Part shown: positions 8,507 to 17,463 of the stretch, piece by piece
Layout of the letters: every line of letters starts with the position of its first letter
Position numbering within the stretch: position 1 is the stretch's first letter
Source of the DNA: Parabacteroides timonensis
Lineage (GTDB): Bacteria > Bacteroidota > Bacteroidia > Bacteroidales > Tannerellaceae
Length of the DNA: 64,000 bases
Direction: 5' to 3'
NCBI RefSeq assembly: GCF_900128505.1
Contig: NZ_LT669940.1
Coordinates: 612,756 to 676,755 of the forward strand
Notes under the pieces: generated by a model
What the model saw: only the letters and a program-made list of their open reading frames with translations
What the model was told of the DNA's origin: nothing
The model's database searches: none
Made by a program: the position numbers and the translations under genes

Positions 8507-9370
8507 ATGAGAATAATTGCATCTTTATTAATTCTTTGGACATACCTCGTCTTTAGCAATCCTGTTGTTGCTCAAATCACAGAAAAAGAATTTGATGTAG
8601 ATCTATGGTCTAATGGGTTACCAAACACTAACGGGATAGATCAAACTCCTTTTGATGATAATATACGGAACTACAAACCTTCTTTGCGTGTATTTTTACC
8701 TCCAAAGGAAATTGCGACCGGACGTGCGGTTATCGCTTGTCCCGGTGGTGCTTACGCAGGCTTAGCTTATAATCATGAAGGATATGAATGGGCTCCTTTC
8801 TTTAATAAGTTGGGGATTACTTTTGTTGTTTTAAAGTATCGTATGCCACGAGGAAACAGAGAAGTTCCGTTTTCTGATGCGGAAGAGGCTATAAGATTAG
8901 TAAAAGAGAAGGCCAAAGACTGGAATATTAATCCGAATGATGTTGGGATCATGGGCTCTTCAGCTGGCGGACACCTGGCCTCTACAGTGGCGACGCATAT
9001 AAAATCGGATTTAAGGCCTGCGTTTCAGTTGTTGTTTTATCCTGTAATAACAATGGATAAATCTTTTTCCCACTTAGGCTCTCATGATAATTTATTGGGT
9101 AAAGATGCATCTAAAGAACTTGAAGATCATTACTCTAATGAAAAACTGGTAACCGCTGAAACACCGAGAGCCTATATTGCCTTTTCAGACGATGATGGTA
9201 CAGTGCCCACAAAAAACGGAGTGTATTATTATTTGGCACTAAAAGAAAATAATGTCCCGGCCTCGATTTTTATTTATCCTTCCGGAGGGCATGGATGGGG
9301 ATGCAGAGAAGAGTTCAAATACAATAAGGAAATGCTGCAAGATTTGGAAGCATGGCTTTTGAGCTTTTAA
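8507..9370 (+). CDS. secreted alpha/beta-hydrolase, acetyl-esterase type
   Basis: The 287-aa product carries a signal peptide ending at NPVVAQ (about residue 23). The alpha/beta-hydrolase fold shows an oxyanion segment CPGGAYAG, the nucleophile elbow GSSAGG with Ser152, an acid in AFSDDDGTVP and a catalytic His in GGHGWG. This is the COG0657-like esterase group often found beside plant-polysaccharide enzymes, where it removes acetyl groups. A TTG nine bases upstream is a less likely start. It precedes a GH78 rhamnosidase gene by 145 bp, and together they suggest pectin or rhamnoside side-chain processing. Confidence 0.85.
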   Translation: MRIIASLLILWTYLVFSNPVVAQITEKEFDVDLWSNGLPNTNGIDQTPFDDNIRNYKPSLRVFLPPKEIATGRAVIACPGGAYAGLAYNHEGYEWAPFFNKLGITFVVLKYRMPRGNREVPFSDAEEAIRLVKEKAKDWNINPNDVGIMGSSAGGHLASTVATHIKSDLRPAFQLLFYPVITMDKSFSHLGSHDNLLGKDASKELEDHYSNEKLVTAETPRAYIAFSDDDGTVPTKNGVYYYLALKENNVPASIFIYPSGGHGWGCREEFKYNKEMLQDLEAWLLSF

Positions 9371-9515
9371 AAAGCCCGGTTCAATACGGATAATATCAAA
9401 TATATAAAATCAAAAATCATTTTTATAACTAACATTTTTCCCGGAATATAGAGCTTTGGGACAGCAAATGTGCTATTAATTCATATTAATGATATTACTA
9501 TAAAATGACAAGCGA

Positions 9516-12155
9516 ATGAAAAAGCTTATATTATTTATTACTGTTACTACTTTTCTTAGTTATTCCGGGGCTAACGGGCAGTCTGTCCGTTTGACCGACT
9601 TGCAGAGTGACCATCTTGAAACTCCGATAGGTATTGATAATCCGGCTCCTCGTCTTTCGTGGAAAATGGAAGACAGCCGGCAAGGGGCAAAACAAACATC
9701 TTATCGTGTGTTGGTGGATAAAGACTCGATGAAAGTTGTAAACGGAAATGCCGATATATGGGATACCGGAAAAATAAATTCCGGAGATATGTTGATTACT
9801 TATGCGGGTAAACAGCTTGAACCTTTTATTAAATATTACTGGAAGGTGATAGGTGGCGATCTGGAAAATAAAGAAATAGCTTCACCTGTCAGCTCTTTTG
9901 AAATGGGGATGATGAATATAAGGAACTGGCAGGGGGCCTGGATAGGCGATGGAAAAGATGTGGACTATCAACCTGCCCCTTATTTCCGTAAGAAGTTTGC
10001 AGCAGGTAAAACAATAAAATCGGCACGTGCCTATATTGCCGCTGCCGGATTATATGAGTTATATATCAATGGAGAGAAAATAGGAGATCATCGTCTTGAT
10101 CCGCTGTATACCCGTTTCGATCGACGTAACTTGTATGTAACTTACGATGTGACCGGGCTGCTTCAGAATGGGGATAATGCCATAGGTGTACTTTTGGGTA
10201 ATGGATGGTATAATCATCAATCGAAAGCCGTATGGGATTTCGACCGGGCCCCCTGGCGTAACAGACCTGCTTTCTGTATGGATCTTCGTATCACTTATAA
10301 TGATGGTAGTATCGAAACTATTCCTACCGATCTTAGTTGGAAAACATCTTCGGGTGCATTAGTTTTCAACAGTATCTATACCGGGGAACATTACGATGCA
10401 CGTCTCGAACAGACTGGTTGGAATACTCCGGACTTTGATGATTCTAAATGGAATGGAGTAGGATATCGAGGCGTCCCTTCCCAAAATGTTACGGCACAAC
10501 AAGCCCGTCCGATCCGGAATGTATTGACTCTCCCGGCGAAATCTGTCAACAAAATAGATGAAAAGACGTACGTTTTTGATTTTGGTCAGAATATGTCGGG
10601 AGTTACCCGGATAAAAGTATCGGGAGAAAGGGGAACGGAAGTAAGGATTAAACATGGAGAGCGGCTTTTTGATAATGGGCGTATCGATATGTCCAACATT
10701 GATGTTTATTATCGGGGAGATAAGGAAAAAGATCCTTTCCAGACAGATATCCTGATCCTTAGCGGTGGTAATGATGAATTTATGGCGAAGTTCAACTACA
10801 AAGGATTCCGTTATGTGGAAGTTTCCAGCGATAAGCCGTTGGCGCTTGACCAAAACAGCCTGACAGCTTACTTTATGCATAGTGATGTTCCTACGGTGGG
10901 ACAGATCAGTACTTCGAGCGAACTTGTCAATAAGTTGTGGTGGGCAACCAATAACGCCTACCTGTCGAATTTGATGGGCTATCCGACCGACTGTCCGCAG
11001 CGTGAAAAGAACGGATGGACCGGAGACGGACATTTTGCCATTGAAACGGCTTTGTATAATTTTGACGGAATTACCGTCTATGAGAAATGGTTGGCCGACC
11101 ATCGCGACGAACAGCAACCCAACGGAGTACTCCCCGATATTATCCCGACAGGCGGATGGGGCTACGGTACCGACAACGGGTTGGACTGGACAAGTACAAT
11201 TGCCATTATCCCCTGGAACTTATATATGTTTTATGGCGATAGCAAACCACTCTCCGATTGTTATGAGAGCATTAAGCGATATGTCGATTATGTAGACCGT
11301 ACAAGTCCTAACCATCTGACTACCTGGGGGCGTGGAGATTGGGTTCCGGTCAAATCCCAGTCCAATAAGGAACTTACCTCTTCTATTTATTTTTACGTGG
11401 ATGCCAGGATACTGGCGAATGCCGCTAAGTTGTTTGATAAAAAGGATGATTATGCCTATTATACAGCATTAGCCGAGAAAATCAAAAATGCGGTAAATGA
11501 TAAATACCTGAATAAGGAAACTGGTATCTATGCGAATGGTAGCCAGACGGAATTAAGTGTTCCTTTGCAATGGAAAATAGTTCCCGACAATATGATAGCT
11601 AAAGTTGCACAAAATCTGGCAAAGAAAGTGGAAGAGGCAGGATTTCATTTGGATGTCGGTGTATTGGGAGCTAAAGCGATCCTGAATGCGTTGAGTGAAA
11701 ACGGATATCCGGAAGTTGCCTATAAAGTTGCGGCGCAAGATACTTATCCGTCGTGGGGTTGGTGGATTGTCAACGGGGCAACAACTTTATTGGAGAACTG
11801 GGACTTGAAAGCCGAACGCGATATTTCGGATAATCATATGATGTTCGGGGAGATCGGCGGATGGTTCTATAAAGGGTTAGGAGGTCTTTTCCCCGATCCG
11901 GAACAACCGGGTTTCAAACATATATTACTGCGTCCCAACTTTGTAAAAGAGTTGAAACATTTTGAGGCACAACATAATTCTCCTTACGGACGGATTATTT
12001 CGAAATGGGAGTGGAACAAGAAGAAGATCAAATATGAAGTAACTGTACCTGCCAACAGCACGGCAACTCTTTATCTGCCGGATTATATAAAAGGAGACAA
12101 AGTCATCGAACTGGAATCGGGAAGGCATAATCTGGTTTTAACAGTATCGAAATGA
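9516..12155 (+). CDS. alpha-L-rhamnosidase, GH78
   Basis: The 879-aa secreted enzyme (signal peptide ending SGANGQ) has the GH78 order: an N-terminal beta-domain opening VRLTDLQSDHLETPIGID, a carbohydrate-binding module-like region around 150-320, the (alpha/alpha)6 catalytic barrel, and a C-terminal beta-sandwich. The hallmark DCPQREKNGWTGD holds the catalytic acid region, and GEIGGWFYKGLGG marks the second active-site segment. Length is typical of Bacteroidetes members. The reaction is release of terminal alpha-L-rhamnose from pectin side chains or flavonoid and other glycosides. There is no SusC/D beside it, so it may serve a remote PUL. Confidence 0.93.
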   Translation: MKKLILFITVTTFLSYSGANGQSVRLTDLQSDHLETPIGIDNPAPRLSWKMEDSRQGAKQTSYRVLVDKDSMKVVNGNADIWDTGKINSGDMLITYAGKQLEPFIKYYWKVIGGDLENKEIASPVSSFEMGMMNIRNWQGAWIGDGKDVDYQPAPYFRKKFAAGKTIKSARAYIAAAGLYELYINGEKIGDHRLDPLYTRFDRRNLYVTYDVTGLLQNGDNAIGVLLGNGWYNHQSKAVWDFDRAPWRNRPAFCMDLRITYNDGSIETIPTDLSWKTSSGALVFNSIYTGEHYDARLEQTGWNTPDFDDSKWNGVGYRGVPSQNVTAQQARPIRNVLTLPAKSVNKIDEKTYVFDFGQNMSGVTRIKVSGERGTEVRIKHGERLFDNGRIDMSNIDVYYRGDKEKDPFQTDILILSGGNDEFMAKFNYKGFRYVEVSSDKPLALDQNSLTAYFMHSDVPTVGQISTSSELVNKLWWATNNAYLSNLMGYPTDCPQREKNGWTGDGHFAIETALYNFDGITVYEKWLADHRDEQQPNGVLPDIIPTGGWGYGTDNGLDWTSTIAIIPWNLYMFYGDSKPLSDCYESIKRYVDYVDRTSPNHLTTWGRGDWVPVKSQSNKELTSSIYFYVDARILANAAKLFDKKDDYAYYTALAEKIKNAVNDKYLNKETGIYANGSQTELSVPLQWKIVPDNMIAKVAQNLAKKVEEAGFHLDVGVLGAKAILNALSENGYPEVAYKVAAQDTYPSWGWWIVNGATTLLENWDLKAERDISDNHMMFGEIGGWFYKGLGGLFPDPEQPGFKHILLRPNFVKELKHFEAQHNSPYGRIISKWEWNKKKIKYEVTVPANSTATLYLPDYIKGDKVIELESGRHNLVLTVSK

Positions 12156-12237
12156 CCTATAAAGTAAGTGCTTTTAGGAAAGTATTATTCCTATTTCTTG
12201 CTTTATGGCTTACCGTCTAACTTACAGCTTATTACAG

Positions 12238-12353
12238 TTTCCTCGTAGTTTCTTGCTTTGGAAACTCTAGTTCCCTGCGCAGGAAACTGCAATTTCCTCG
12301 GCAGGGAACTGGCGTTTCCTTAGGAGGGAACTGTAGTTTCCTGCCGAGGGAAC
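12238..12353. repeat. 22-bp-period array of palindromic GGRAACT-nn-AGTTTCC units
   Basis: Four full units begin at 12260, 12282, 12304 and 12326, with a fifth half-unit at 12348, so the spacing is exactly 22 bp. Each unit is a 16-bp imperfect palindrome (GGAAACT/GGGAACT, two variable bases, then AGTTTCC or a variant) followed by a 6-bp spacer. A degenerate unit precedes at 12238. The array sits between the GH78 gene and the terminator of the convergent tRNA operon. It is not CRISPR: spacers are 6 bp and units are short. Confidence 0.8.
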
Positions 12354-12370
12354 AGAAAGAAAACTACATA

Positions 12371-12405
12371 AAAAAAGAGATACCTCAGTGAGATATCTCT
12401 TTTTT
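12371..12405. terminator. bidirectional terminator between GH78 gene and tRNA operon
   Basis: AAAAAAGAGATA (12371-12382) pairs with TATCTCTTTTTT (12394-12405) across an 11-base loop. A/T runs at both stem ends suit termination of both the rhamnosidase transcript and the minus-strand tRNA transcript. Confidence 0.7.
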
Positions 12406-12407
12406 CG

Positions 12408-12481
12408 CTCTTCCTCTTGGACTTGAACCAAGGACCCTCTGATTAACAGTCAGATGCTCTAACCAACTGAGCTAAGGAAGA
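12408..12481 (-). tRNA. tRNA-Asn (anticodon GTT), copy 3 of the transcript
   Basis: The cloverleaf is complete on the minus strand: acceptor TCTTCCT pairs with AGGAAGA, D-stem GCTC/GAGC, anticodon loop containing GTT between CTGA and TCAG, T-arm CTTGG-TTCAAGT-CCAAG, discriminator G. The 3' CCA is not encoded. It is the promoter-distal copy, next to the terminator. Confidence 0.95.
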
Positions 12482-12519
12482 AAATATGTCTTTTCAGTCT
12501 TTCCCGATGTCTTTTTCAG

Positions 12520-12593
12520 CTCTTCCTCTTGGACTTGAACCAAGGACCCTCTGATTAACAGTCAGATGCTCTAACCAACTGAGCTAAGGAAGA
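12520..12593 (-). tRNA. tRNA-Asn (anticodon GTT), middle copy
   Basis: The 74-nt gene body is identical to its neighbours. The spacers on either side (containing CAGTCTTTCCCGATGTC) are also near-identical, showing tandem duplication of a unit of about 110 bp. CCA not encoded. Confidence 0.95.
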
Positions 12594-12626
12594 ATATGTT
12601 TTTCAGTCTTTCCCGATGTCTTTTTG

Positions 12627-12700
12627 CTCTTCCTCTTGGACTTGAACCAAGGACCCTCTGATTAACAGTCAGATGCTCTAACCAACTGAGCTAAGGAAGA
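12627..12700 (-). tRNA. tRNA-Asn (anticodon GTT), promoter-proximal copy
   Basis: Identical cloverleaf to the other two copies. It starts 50 bp after a strong minus-strand promoter (TTG-N20-TACTTTTG), so the three are probably one transcript. CCA not encoded. Confidence 0.95.
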
Positions 12701-12749
12701 ATTTTCAACCATTCAGGGACTTGTTGCATCCCTTTCTGAAATTGCACTG

Positions 12750-12780
12750 CAAAAGTAGAGGTTCTTTTTGAAATATGCAA
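12750..12780 (-). promoter_or_regulatory. promoter of the tRNA-Asn operon
   Basis: On the minus strand TTG (12778-12780), 20 bp, then TACTTTTG (12750-12757) fit the Bacteroidetes -33/-7 consensus. Its -33 element directly abuts the plus-strand -7 box of the kinase gene. Confidence 0.75.
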
Positions 12781-12788
12781 TATCTTTG
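12781..12788 (+). promoter_or_regulatory. -7 box TATCTTTG of the PfkB kinase gene
   Basis: A consensus -7 box 18 bp before the ATG at 12807. It rules out the longer in-frame start at 12768. No good -33 element is visible. Confidence 0.65.
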
Positions 12789-12806
12789 CAGAAAAAAATT
12801 GAAAAA

Positions 12807-13784
12807 ATGAATACAATAGGCTTAGGAAATGCTTTAGTTGATGTTTTATTGCGGTTGGATAGTGATGATGTACTGACTGAAGTAGGAATAAAGAAGGGAG
12901 CAATGGATATGATCAACCAGGAACAGATGGTTGCAATCCGTAAAACACAGGAACGTTTGGAAAGAAGCCAGGCTCCGGGTGGTTCAGTCTGTAACACCAT
13001 GCGTGCTATGGCATGCCTTGGGGCAAATGCTGGTTTTATAGGTAAGATAGGAACCGACTCGGTTGGTGAATTTTATGAACAAGCGCTTAAAGATGCTAAT
13101 GTCGCTCCTTACTTTATTAAAACATCCGGTATTTCCGGTAGCTGTACGGTGTTGATCTCGAAAGATGGAGAACGCTCTATGGGTACATTCCTGGGACCGG
13201 CTCCTACAATCACACCGGATGAGATAAAAGAAGATATCTTGAACAAGTACAATTGTATTTATATAGAAGGCTATCTTTTAGTGAATGAAGAACTGGTTCG
13301 TTCAACGATGCAGAAAGCTAAAAAGTTGGGCTTGAAAGTAGCTCTCGATTTATCTAATTTTAATATTGTCAATGCTTTCAAAGGATTATTGGATGATATA
13401 ATCCCCAACTATGTCGATATTCTTTTCTCAAACGAAAGTGAAGCCGAAGCCTTTACCGGACTGAATGCTCACGAAGCCGTCAAAGCTCTTTCGGGTATGG
13501 TGGAAGTTTCTTTGGTTACATTGGGCAAGGAAGGTGCATTGGTCGGCAGCAACGGCCAGATTATATCTGTTCCCGCAGAAGGAGGTAAGCCTATCGATAC
13601 GACCGGTGCCGGCGATCACTTTGCTGCCGGCTTCCTTTATGGCCAATCTGTCGGTGCCACTTTGGAGCAATCAGCCCGTATCGGTTCGCTTCTGGCAGGA
13701 TATATTATAGACGTGATCGGAGCCCAGATTCCGGATGATAAATGGGAACAAATAAAGTTAAAAGTAGATACGATATTATCCTGA
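12807..13784 (+). CDS. PfkB-family sugar/nucleoside kinase
   Basis: The 325-aa cytoplasmic kinase starts MNTIGLGNALVDVLL. It contains the two PfkB signatures: GGSVCNTMRAMACLG (substrate and lid side) and DTTGAGDHFAAGF with the catalytic base Asp270. ATP-dependent phosphorylation of a sugar or nucleoside is expected; the overall pattern resembles the adenosine-kinase-like branch found in Bacteroidetes. A longer in-frame start exists at 12768, but a -7 box at 12781 lies inside it. The S41 protease gene follows after 47 bp. Confidence 0.88.
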   Translation: MNTIGLGNALVDVLLRLDSDDVLTEVGIKKGAMDMINQEQMVAIRKTQERLERSQAPGGSVCNTMRAMACLGANAGFIGKIGTDSVGEFYEQALKDANVAPYFIKTSGISGSCTVLISKDGERSMGTFLGPAPTITPDEIKEDILNKYNCIYIEGYLLVNEELVRSTMQKAKKLGLKVALDLSNFNIVNAFKGLLDDIIPNYVDILFSNESEAEAFTGLNAHEAVKALSGMVEVSLVTLGKEGALVGSNGQIISVPAEGGKPIDTTGAGDHFAAGFLYGQSVGATLEQSARIGSLLAGYIIDVIGAQIPDDKWEQIKLKVDTILS

Positions 13785-13831
13785 AATGTGTTTTATGCAT
13801 ACATTTACATCCTTAATTAACTAAATATTCT

Positions 13832-15589
13832 ATGTATAAGCAGATACGACGAGAAAGATTGATAGGTTTGTTTTGTTTATTACTCCTCTTCGGGAGTACT
13901 ATGCCGGGACAGGCTCAAAAAGATAACCGCTTTGAGGTGAGTAAGAACCTCGATATTTTCAATGCTCTGGTAAAAGAAGTTGAAATGTTTTATGTAGATT
14001 CCGTTGACGTGGAGAAGACAGTCCGTAGAGGGATCAACAGCATGTTGGGAAGTCTCGACCCTTACACCGAGTACTATCCGGAGCAGGAAATGGATAAGCT
14101 GAAAATGATGACTACCGGCGAATACGGTGGAATAGGATCTTATATCCGTGGACGCCAGGAAGGTGGCGTATATATTATCGAACCGTTTGAAGGCATGCCC
14201 GCAGCATTGGCCGGACTTCAGGCCGGCGACCGTATCCTGGCTATCGATACAGTGGATGTGACAGAAAAATCATCTGATGAAGTAAGTAACCTTTTGAAAG
14301 GAGTACCTAATACAAAGATGGTATTGAAGATACAACGTCCCAATGAAAAGAAGCCGCGTGAAGTGGAGCTTTTGCGTAAGCAAATCCTGGTAGACCAGGT
14401 TACTTACTACGGTGTGCGTGGTGATGGTGTCGGTTATATCTATCTAAAAGGATTTACCGATAAAAGTGCCCAGGAAGTAAAGAACGCTTTCGAAGACCTG
14501 AAGAAAAATCATCAGATTAAATCGTTGATTCTCGACTTACGTAATAATGGAGGCGGTTTATTGGAAAGCGCGACGCAGATTGTCAGTATGTTTGTTCCCA
14601 AAGGAAAAGAAGTGGTTTCGACCAAAGGGAAGATCAGCCAGTGGGACCGTACCTATCGTACGGCTAACGAACCGTTGGATACGGTTATGCCGATGGCTGT
14701 CCTGATTAACGGCAACTCTGCTTCTGCTGCTGAAATCGTTTCAGGTTCATTACAGGATATGGACCGTGCCGTATTGGTGGGACAGCGTTCTTTTGGAAAA
14801 GGATTGGTTCAGTCTACACGCGAACTACCTTATAATGGTAGCGTGAAGATCACAATGAGTAAATATTATATACCCAGCGGCCGTTGTATACAGCAAATGG
14901 ACTATACGCATCGGAAAGCAGACGGCAGTGTTGCTGCTATTCCCGATAGCCTGACATCGGTATTTTATACCTCTAAGGGACGTCCGGTACGTGATGGTGG
15001 CGGTGTTCGTCCCGAGTTTGAAATAGAAGAGGAAGAAATGCCGACTATGATGTATTACCTGGCTACCGATTTTGTGTTGCTTGACTTTGTAACGAATTGG
15101 GCACAGAAACATAAGACGATCCCTCCCGTTGAAGAGTTTACTGTTTCGGATGAGGATTTTGAAGCTTTCAAAAACTATGCAAAGGAAAAGAATTTCACTT
15201 ACGATCGTCAGAGCGAGAAAGTTTTGAAGAATCTGAAGGAGATAGCCAAGTTTGAAGGGTATATGAATAGCGACTCGACAATCTTTAATGAACTGGAAGC
15301 CCGCTTGACTCCGAACCTGGACAGAGATTTTGAGCTTTATAAAGGCCAGATCAAGAAACTGATGGCCTCAGAGATAATAAAGCGTTACTATTTCCAGAAA
15401 GGTGAATTACTGGAAAGCCTGAAGGATGACGAAGTACTTGAAAAGGCTATCGAAGTTTTAGGTAATCAGGAATTATATAATAAAACATTAAGTACCCCGG
15501 AAGAAGGTGATGCGAAACCTGTTGAAGACAAATCCAAACCTTCCACCGGAGGAAATATAGCTTATGTCTTTGATCAGACAATAGGATAA
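13832..15589 (+). CDS. S41 C-terminal processing protease with PDZ domain
   Basis: The 585-aa exported protease has a signal peptide ending PGQAQ (residue 29) and an N-terminal region with SLDPYTEYYPEQEM. A PDZ domain (about 90-175, GYIGSYIRG-like start and GLQAGDRILAID) is followed by the tail-specific protease core (about 190-365). The catalytic Ser298 lies in NSASAAEIV, with Lys323 25 residues later in FGKGLVQ, giving the usual Ser/Lys dyad. A C-terminal helical extension of about 180 residues follows. The family trims C-termini of envelope proteins in the periplasm. A strong terminator follows. Confidence 0.93.
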   Translation: MYKQIRRERLIGLFCLLLLFGSTMPGQAQKDNRFEVSKNLDIFNALVKEVEMFYVDSVDVEKTVRRGINSMLGSLDPYTEYYPEQEMDKLKMMTTGEYGGIGSYIRGRQEGGVYIIEPFEGMPAALAGLQAGDRILAIDTVDVTEKSSDEVSNLLKGVPNTKMVLKIQRPNEKKPREVELLRKQILVDQVTYYGVRGDGVGYIYLKGFTDKSAQEVKNAFEDLKKNHQIKSLILDLRNNGGGLLESATQIVSMFVPKGKEVVSTKGKISQWDRTYRTANEPLDTVMPMAVLINGNSASAAEIVSGSLQDMDRAVLVGQRSFGKGLVQSTRELPYNGSVKITMSKYYIPSGRCIQQMDYTHRKADGSVAAIPDSLTSVFYTSKGRPVRDGGGVRPEFEIEEEEMPTMMYYLATDFVLLDFVTNWAQKHKTIPPVEEFTVSDEDFEAFKNYAKEKNFTYDRQSEKVLKNLKEIAKFEGYMNSDSTIFNELEARLTPNLDRDFELYKGQIKKLMASEIIKRYYFQKGELLESLKDDEVLEKAIEVLGNQELYNKTLSTPEEGDAKPVEDKSKPSTGGNIAYVFDQTIG

Positions 15590-15606
15590 TCCTCTACTTA
15601 TAACTT

Positions 15607-15670
15607 AGTATATCGGGAACTGGCAGGTTGACTTTTGATACCTGTATTTGTTTCCCGATATACTTTTTTG
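15607..15670 (+). terminator. rho-independent terminator after the S41 protease gene
   Basis: AGTATATCGGGAA (15607-15619) pairs with TTCCCGATATACT (15652-15664). An inner CAGGT/ACCTG stem and a T-run follow the arms. Confidence 0.85.
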
Positions 15671-15768
15671 TTTTAATACCTTCCGTTTTACAGCTTAAAA
15701 ACAGTCCGGTAGTTACATCATTCAAATAACATCTGTTGTAATATATGAGGATTTTTTTCAAATATGTT

Positions 15769-15776
15769 TATCTTTG
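15769..15776 (+). promoter_or_regulatory. -7 box TATCTTTG of the ECF sigma gene
   Basis: A consensus -7 box 18 bp before the ATG at 15795, marking the start of PUL1 transcription of the sigma gene. Confidence 0.6.
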
Positions 15777-15794
15777 TCCACATAGACGTACATC

Positions 15795-16367
15795 ATGGAT
15801 GAGAAGGCATACATAAAACTATTCAATTATATTTTCGCGAATCATCGTGAACGCTACATTCGGTTTGCATATTCATACACCTATAATCGTGAAGTAGCAG
15901 AAGATCTGGTTGCAGAAAGCCTGATGTACTATTGGGAGAACCGTAACAAACTGGATGATGTGAAAGATATTCCCTTATATATATTGATCATCATTAAAAA
16001 TCGATGCCTGGATTATTTACAGAGGGAACGTACGTGGAATAATATTGCCGAAAATCTGTTATCAAATAAGGAATGGGAACTTCAAATGCGCATATCCAGC
16101 CTGGAAGCCTGTGAGCCGGAAGCGTTATTCAGTAATGAGGTACAAGATCTTATTCAAAAAACACTGGATAAATTACCTGAAAAATCAAGACGTATCTTTA
16201 TCATGAGCCGTTATGAAGGGAAAAGTTATCAAACGATAGCCAAGGAAACGAATCTCTCTGTGAAAAGCGTTGAGTTTCATGTTAGTAAAGCATTGGCGGC
16301 CCTGCGGAAAGAGTTAAAAGACTATCTGCCGGCCCTTCTGTTTGTCTTCGACTTCTTCTATAAATAA
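15795..16367 (+). CDS. ECF-type RNA polymerase sigma factor of PUL1
   Basis: The 190-aa protein has sigma region 2 (about 20-90, including AEDLVAESLMYYWENR and the NRCLDYLQRER helix) and region 4 (about 125-178, LPEKSRRIFIMSRYEGKSYQTIAKE). There is no extracytoplasmic part. It belongs to the Bacteroidetes sigma-70 subgroup paired with FecR-type anti-sigma factors. The FecR gene follows after 66 bp, and an STN-bearing SusC comes next. The three together form a trans-envelope signalling chain that should activate the PUL when the receptor binds glycan. Confidence 0.93.
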   Translation: MDEKAYIKLFNYIFANHRERYIRFAYSYTYNREVAEDLVAESLMYYWENRNKLDDVKDIPLYILIIIKNRCLDYLQRERTWNNIAENLLSNKEWELQMRISSLEACEPEALFSNEVQDLIQKTLDKLPEKSRRIFIMSRYEGKSYQTIAKETNLSVKSVEFHVSKALAALRKELKDYLPALLFVFDFFYK

Positions 16368-16433
16368 AAAAAATCATTTTTTCTTTTAGGGTATTTGCTC
16401 CTTTATTCGCCCTTATTATAGAAACAGGAAAAA

Positions 16434-17360
16434 ATGGAGCAAAAGTTATTACATAAGATGTTTAGTGGGCAGGCTACGGACGACGAGCTGACACAAATTC
16501 GTCAATGGGTAAATGAATGCAAAGAGAACAGAGATTCATTCTATCATGAGCGTGCTTTCTTTGATGCGCTTCAATTTAACGATGTTAATATAGATGTGCG
16601 TGTACGCAAACGCTCGGTGACTTTCTGGAAATGGGTTGGGAGTGTCGCCGCTGCCGTCATTGCTTTACTTCTGTTTTTTAATGTACCAACCCATTTCGAA
16701 AACAATTCCCCACAGGAGATTGCCTTTAATACGATTAAAGTGCCTGCCGGACAGCGGGTAGAAGTAACCCTGGCTGATGGAACCCATCTTTGGTTGAATG
16801 CCCGGTCTGAGTTTTCTTATCCGGTATCTTTTAATGGTGACAAACGCGAAGTACATTTAAAAGGAGAAGCTTTTTTCGACGTGGCCAGGGACGAAAATAA
16901 GAAGTTTATTGTGAATACCGGACGTTGTGAAGTCGAAGTTTTAGGTACTCAGTTTAATGTGGATGCTTATGGCGAAGATGATTTCTCAACGGCCCTTTTA
17001 AGAGGAAGCGTAAAAGTTATCGACAAATCTCAATCAAATGAATCAGTTGTGTTAGAACCAAATAATGCGGTCAGACTTGATAATGGAAAACTGACTGTTA
17101 CTCCCATCACCGATTTCAGTCCTTACAGTTGGAAAGACGGAGTCATCGCGTTTAAGGATATCGACTTTGAAGTTTTGATGAAGAAACTGGAGAAGAATTA
17201 TGGTATCCGTATAACGATTGATAATTCACGTCTGGATAATTATGCATGTAGTGGAAAGTTCCGTATTTCAGATGGGATTGAAGAGGTGCTGAAAGCATTG
17301 CAGCAAGATGCCCATTTTACTTTTGAATGGGATAGTGGAGAAGAAATTCGTATTCAATAA
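16434..17360 (+). CDS. FecR-family anti-sigma factor
   Basis: The 308-aa protein has a cytoplasmic N-terminal region that should hold the sigma factor, one membrane segment (about 66-84, WVGSVAAAVIALLLFFNVP), a periplasmic FecR domain (about 100-200, VPAGQRVEVTLADGTHLWLNARS) and a C-terminal DUF4974-like domain ending FTFEWDSGEEIRIQ. Known members receive a signal from the STN domain of a SusC receptor and release or activate the sigma factor. The neighbouring SusC has just such an STN domain, supporting this pairing. Confidence 0.93.
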   Translation: MEQKLLHKMFSGQATDDELTQIRQWVNECKENRDSFYHERAFFDALQFNDVNIDVRVRKRSVTFWKWVGSVAAAVIALLLFFNVPTHFENNSPQEIAFNTIKVPAGQRVEVTLADGTHLWLNARSEFSYPVSFNGDKREVHLKGEAFFDVARDENKKFIVNTGRCEVEVLGTQFNVDAYGEDDFSTALLRGSVKVIDKSQSNESVVLEPNNAVRLDNGKLTVTPITDFSPYSWKDGVIAFKDIDFEVLMKKLEKNYGIRITIDNSRLDNYACSGKFRISDGIEEVLKALQQDAHFTFEWDSGEEIRIQ

Positions 17361-17463
17361 CATTAAATTATACAGCCTATGAGATGATTAAAAAATCGAA
17401 ATGAGGGATAGCTATGCCCTAATGTGAAAATTAATCTAATATCATTCTTAAACTATCACAAAC

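Noticed and set aside
10359..11117. 252-aa minus-strand ORF
   Set aside because: It lies wholly inside the GH78 gene in the opposite direction and shows no domain; a shadow of the real coding frame.
12238..12353. Possible CRISPR array
   Set aside because: Units are 16-bp palindromes with 6-bp spacers and there are no cas genes; CRISPR spacers are far longer.
12408..12700. tRNA cluster as an integration site of a mobile element
   Set aside because: No integrase, direct repeat of a tRNA 3' end or phage gene is seen; the repeats are whole tRNA units.
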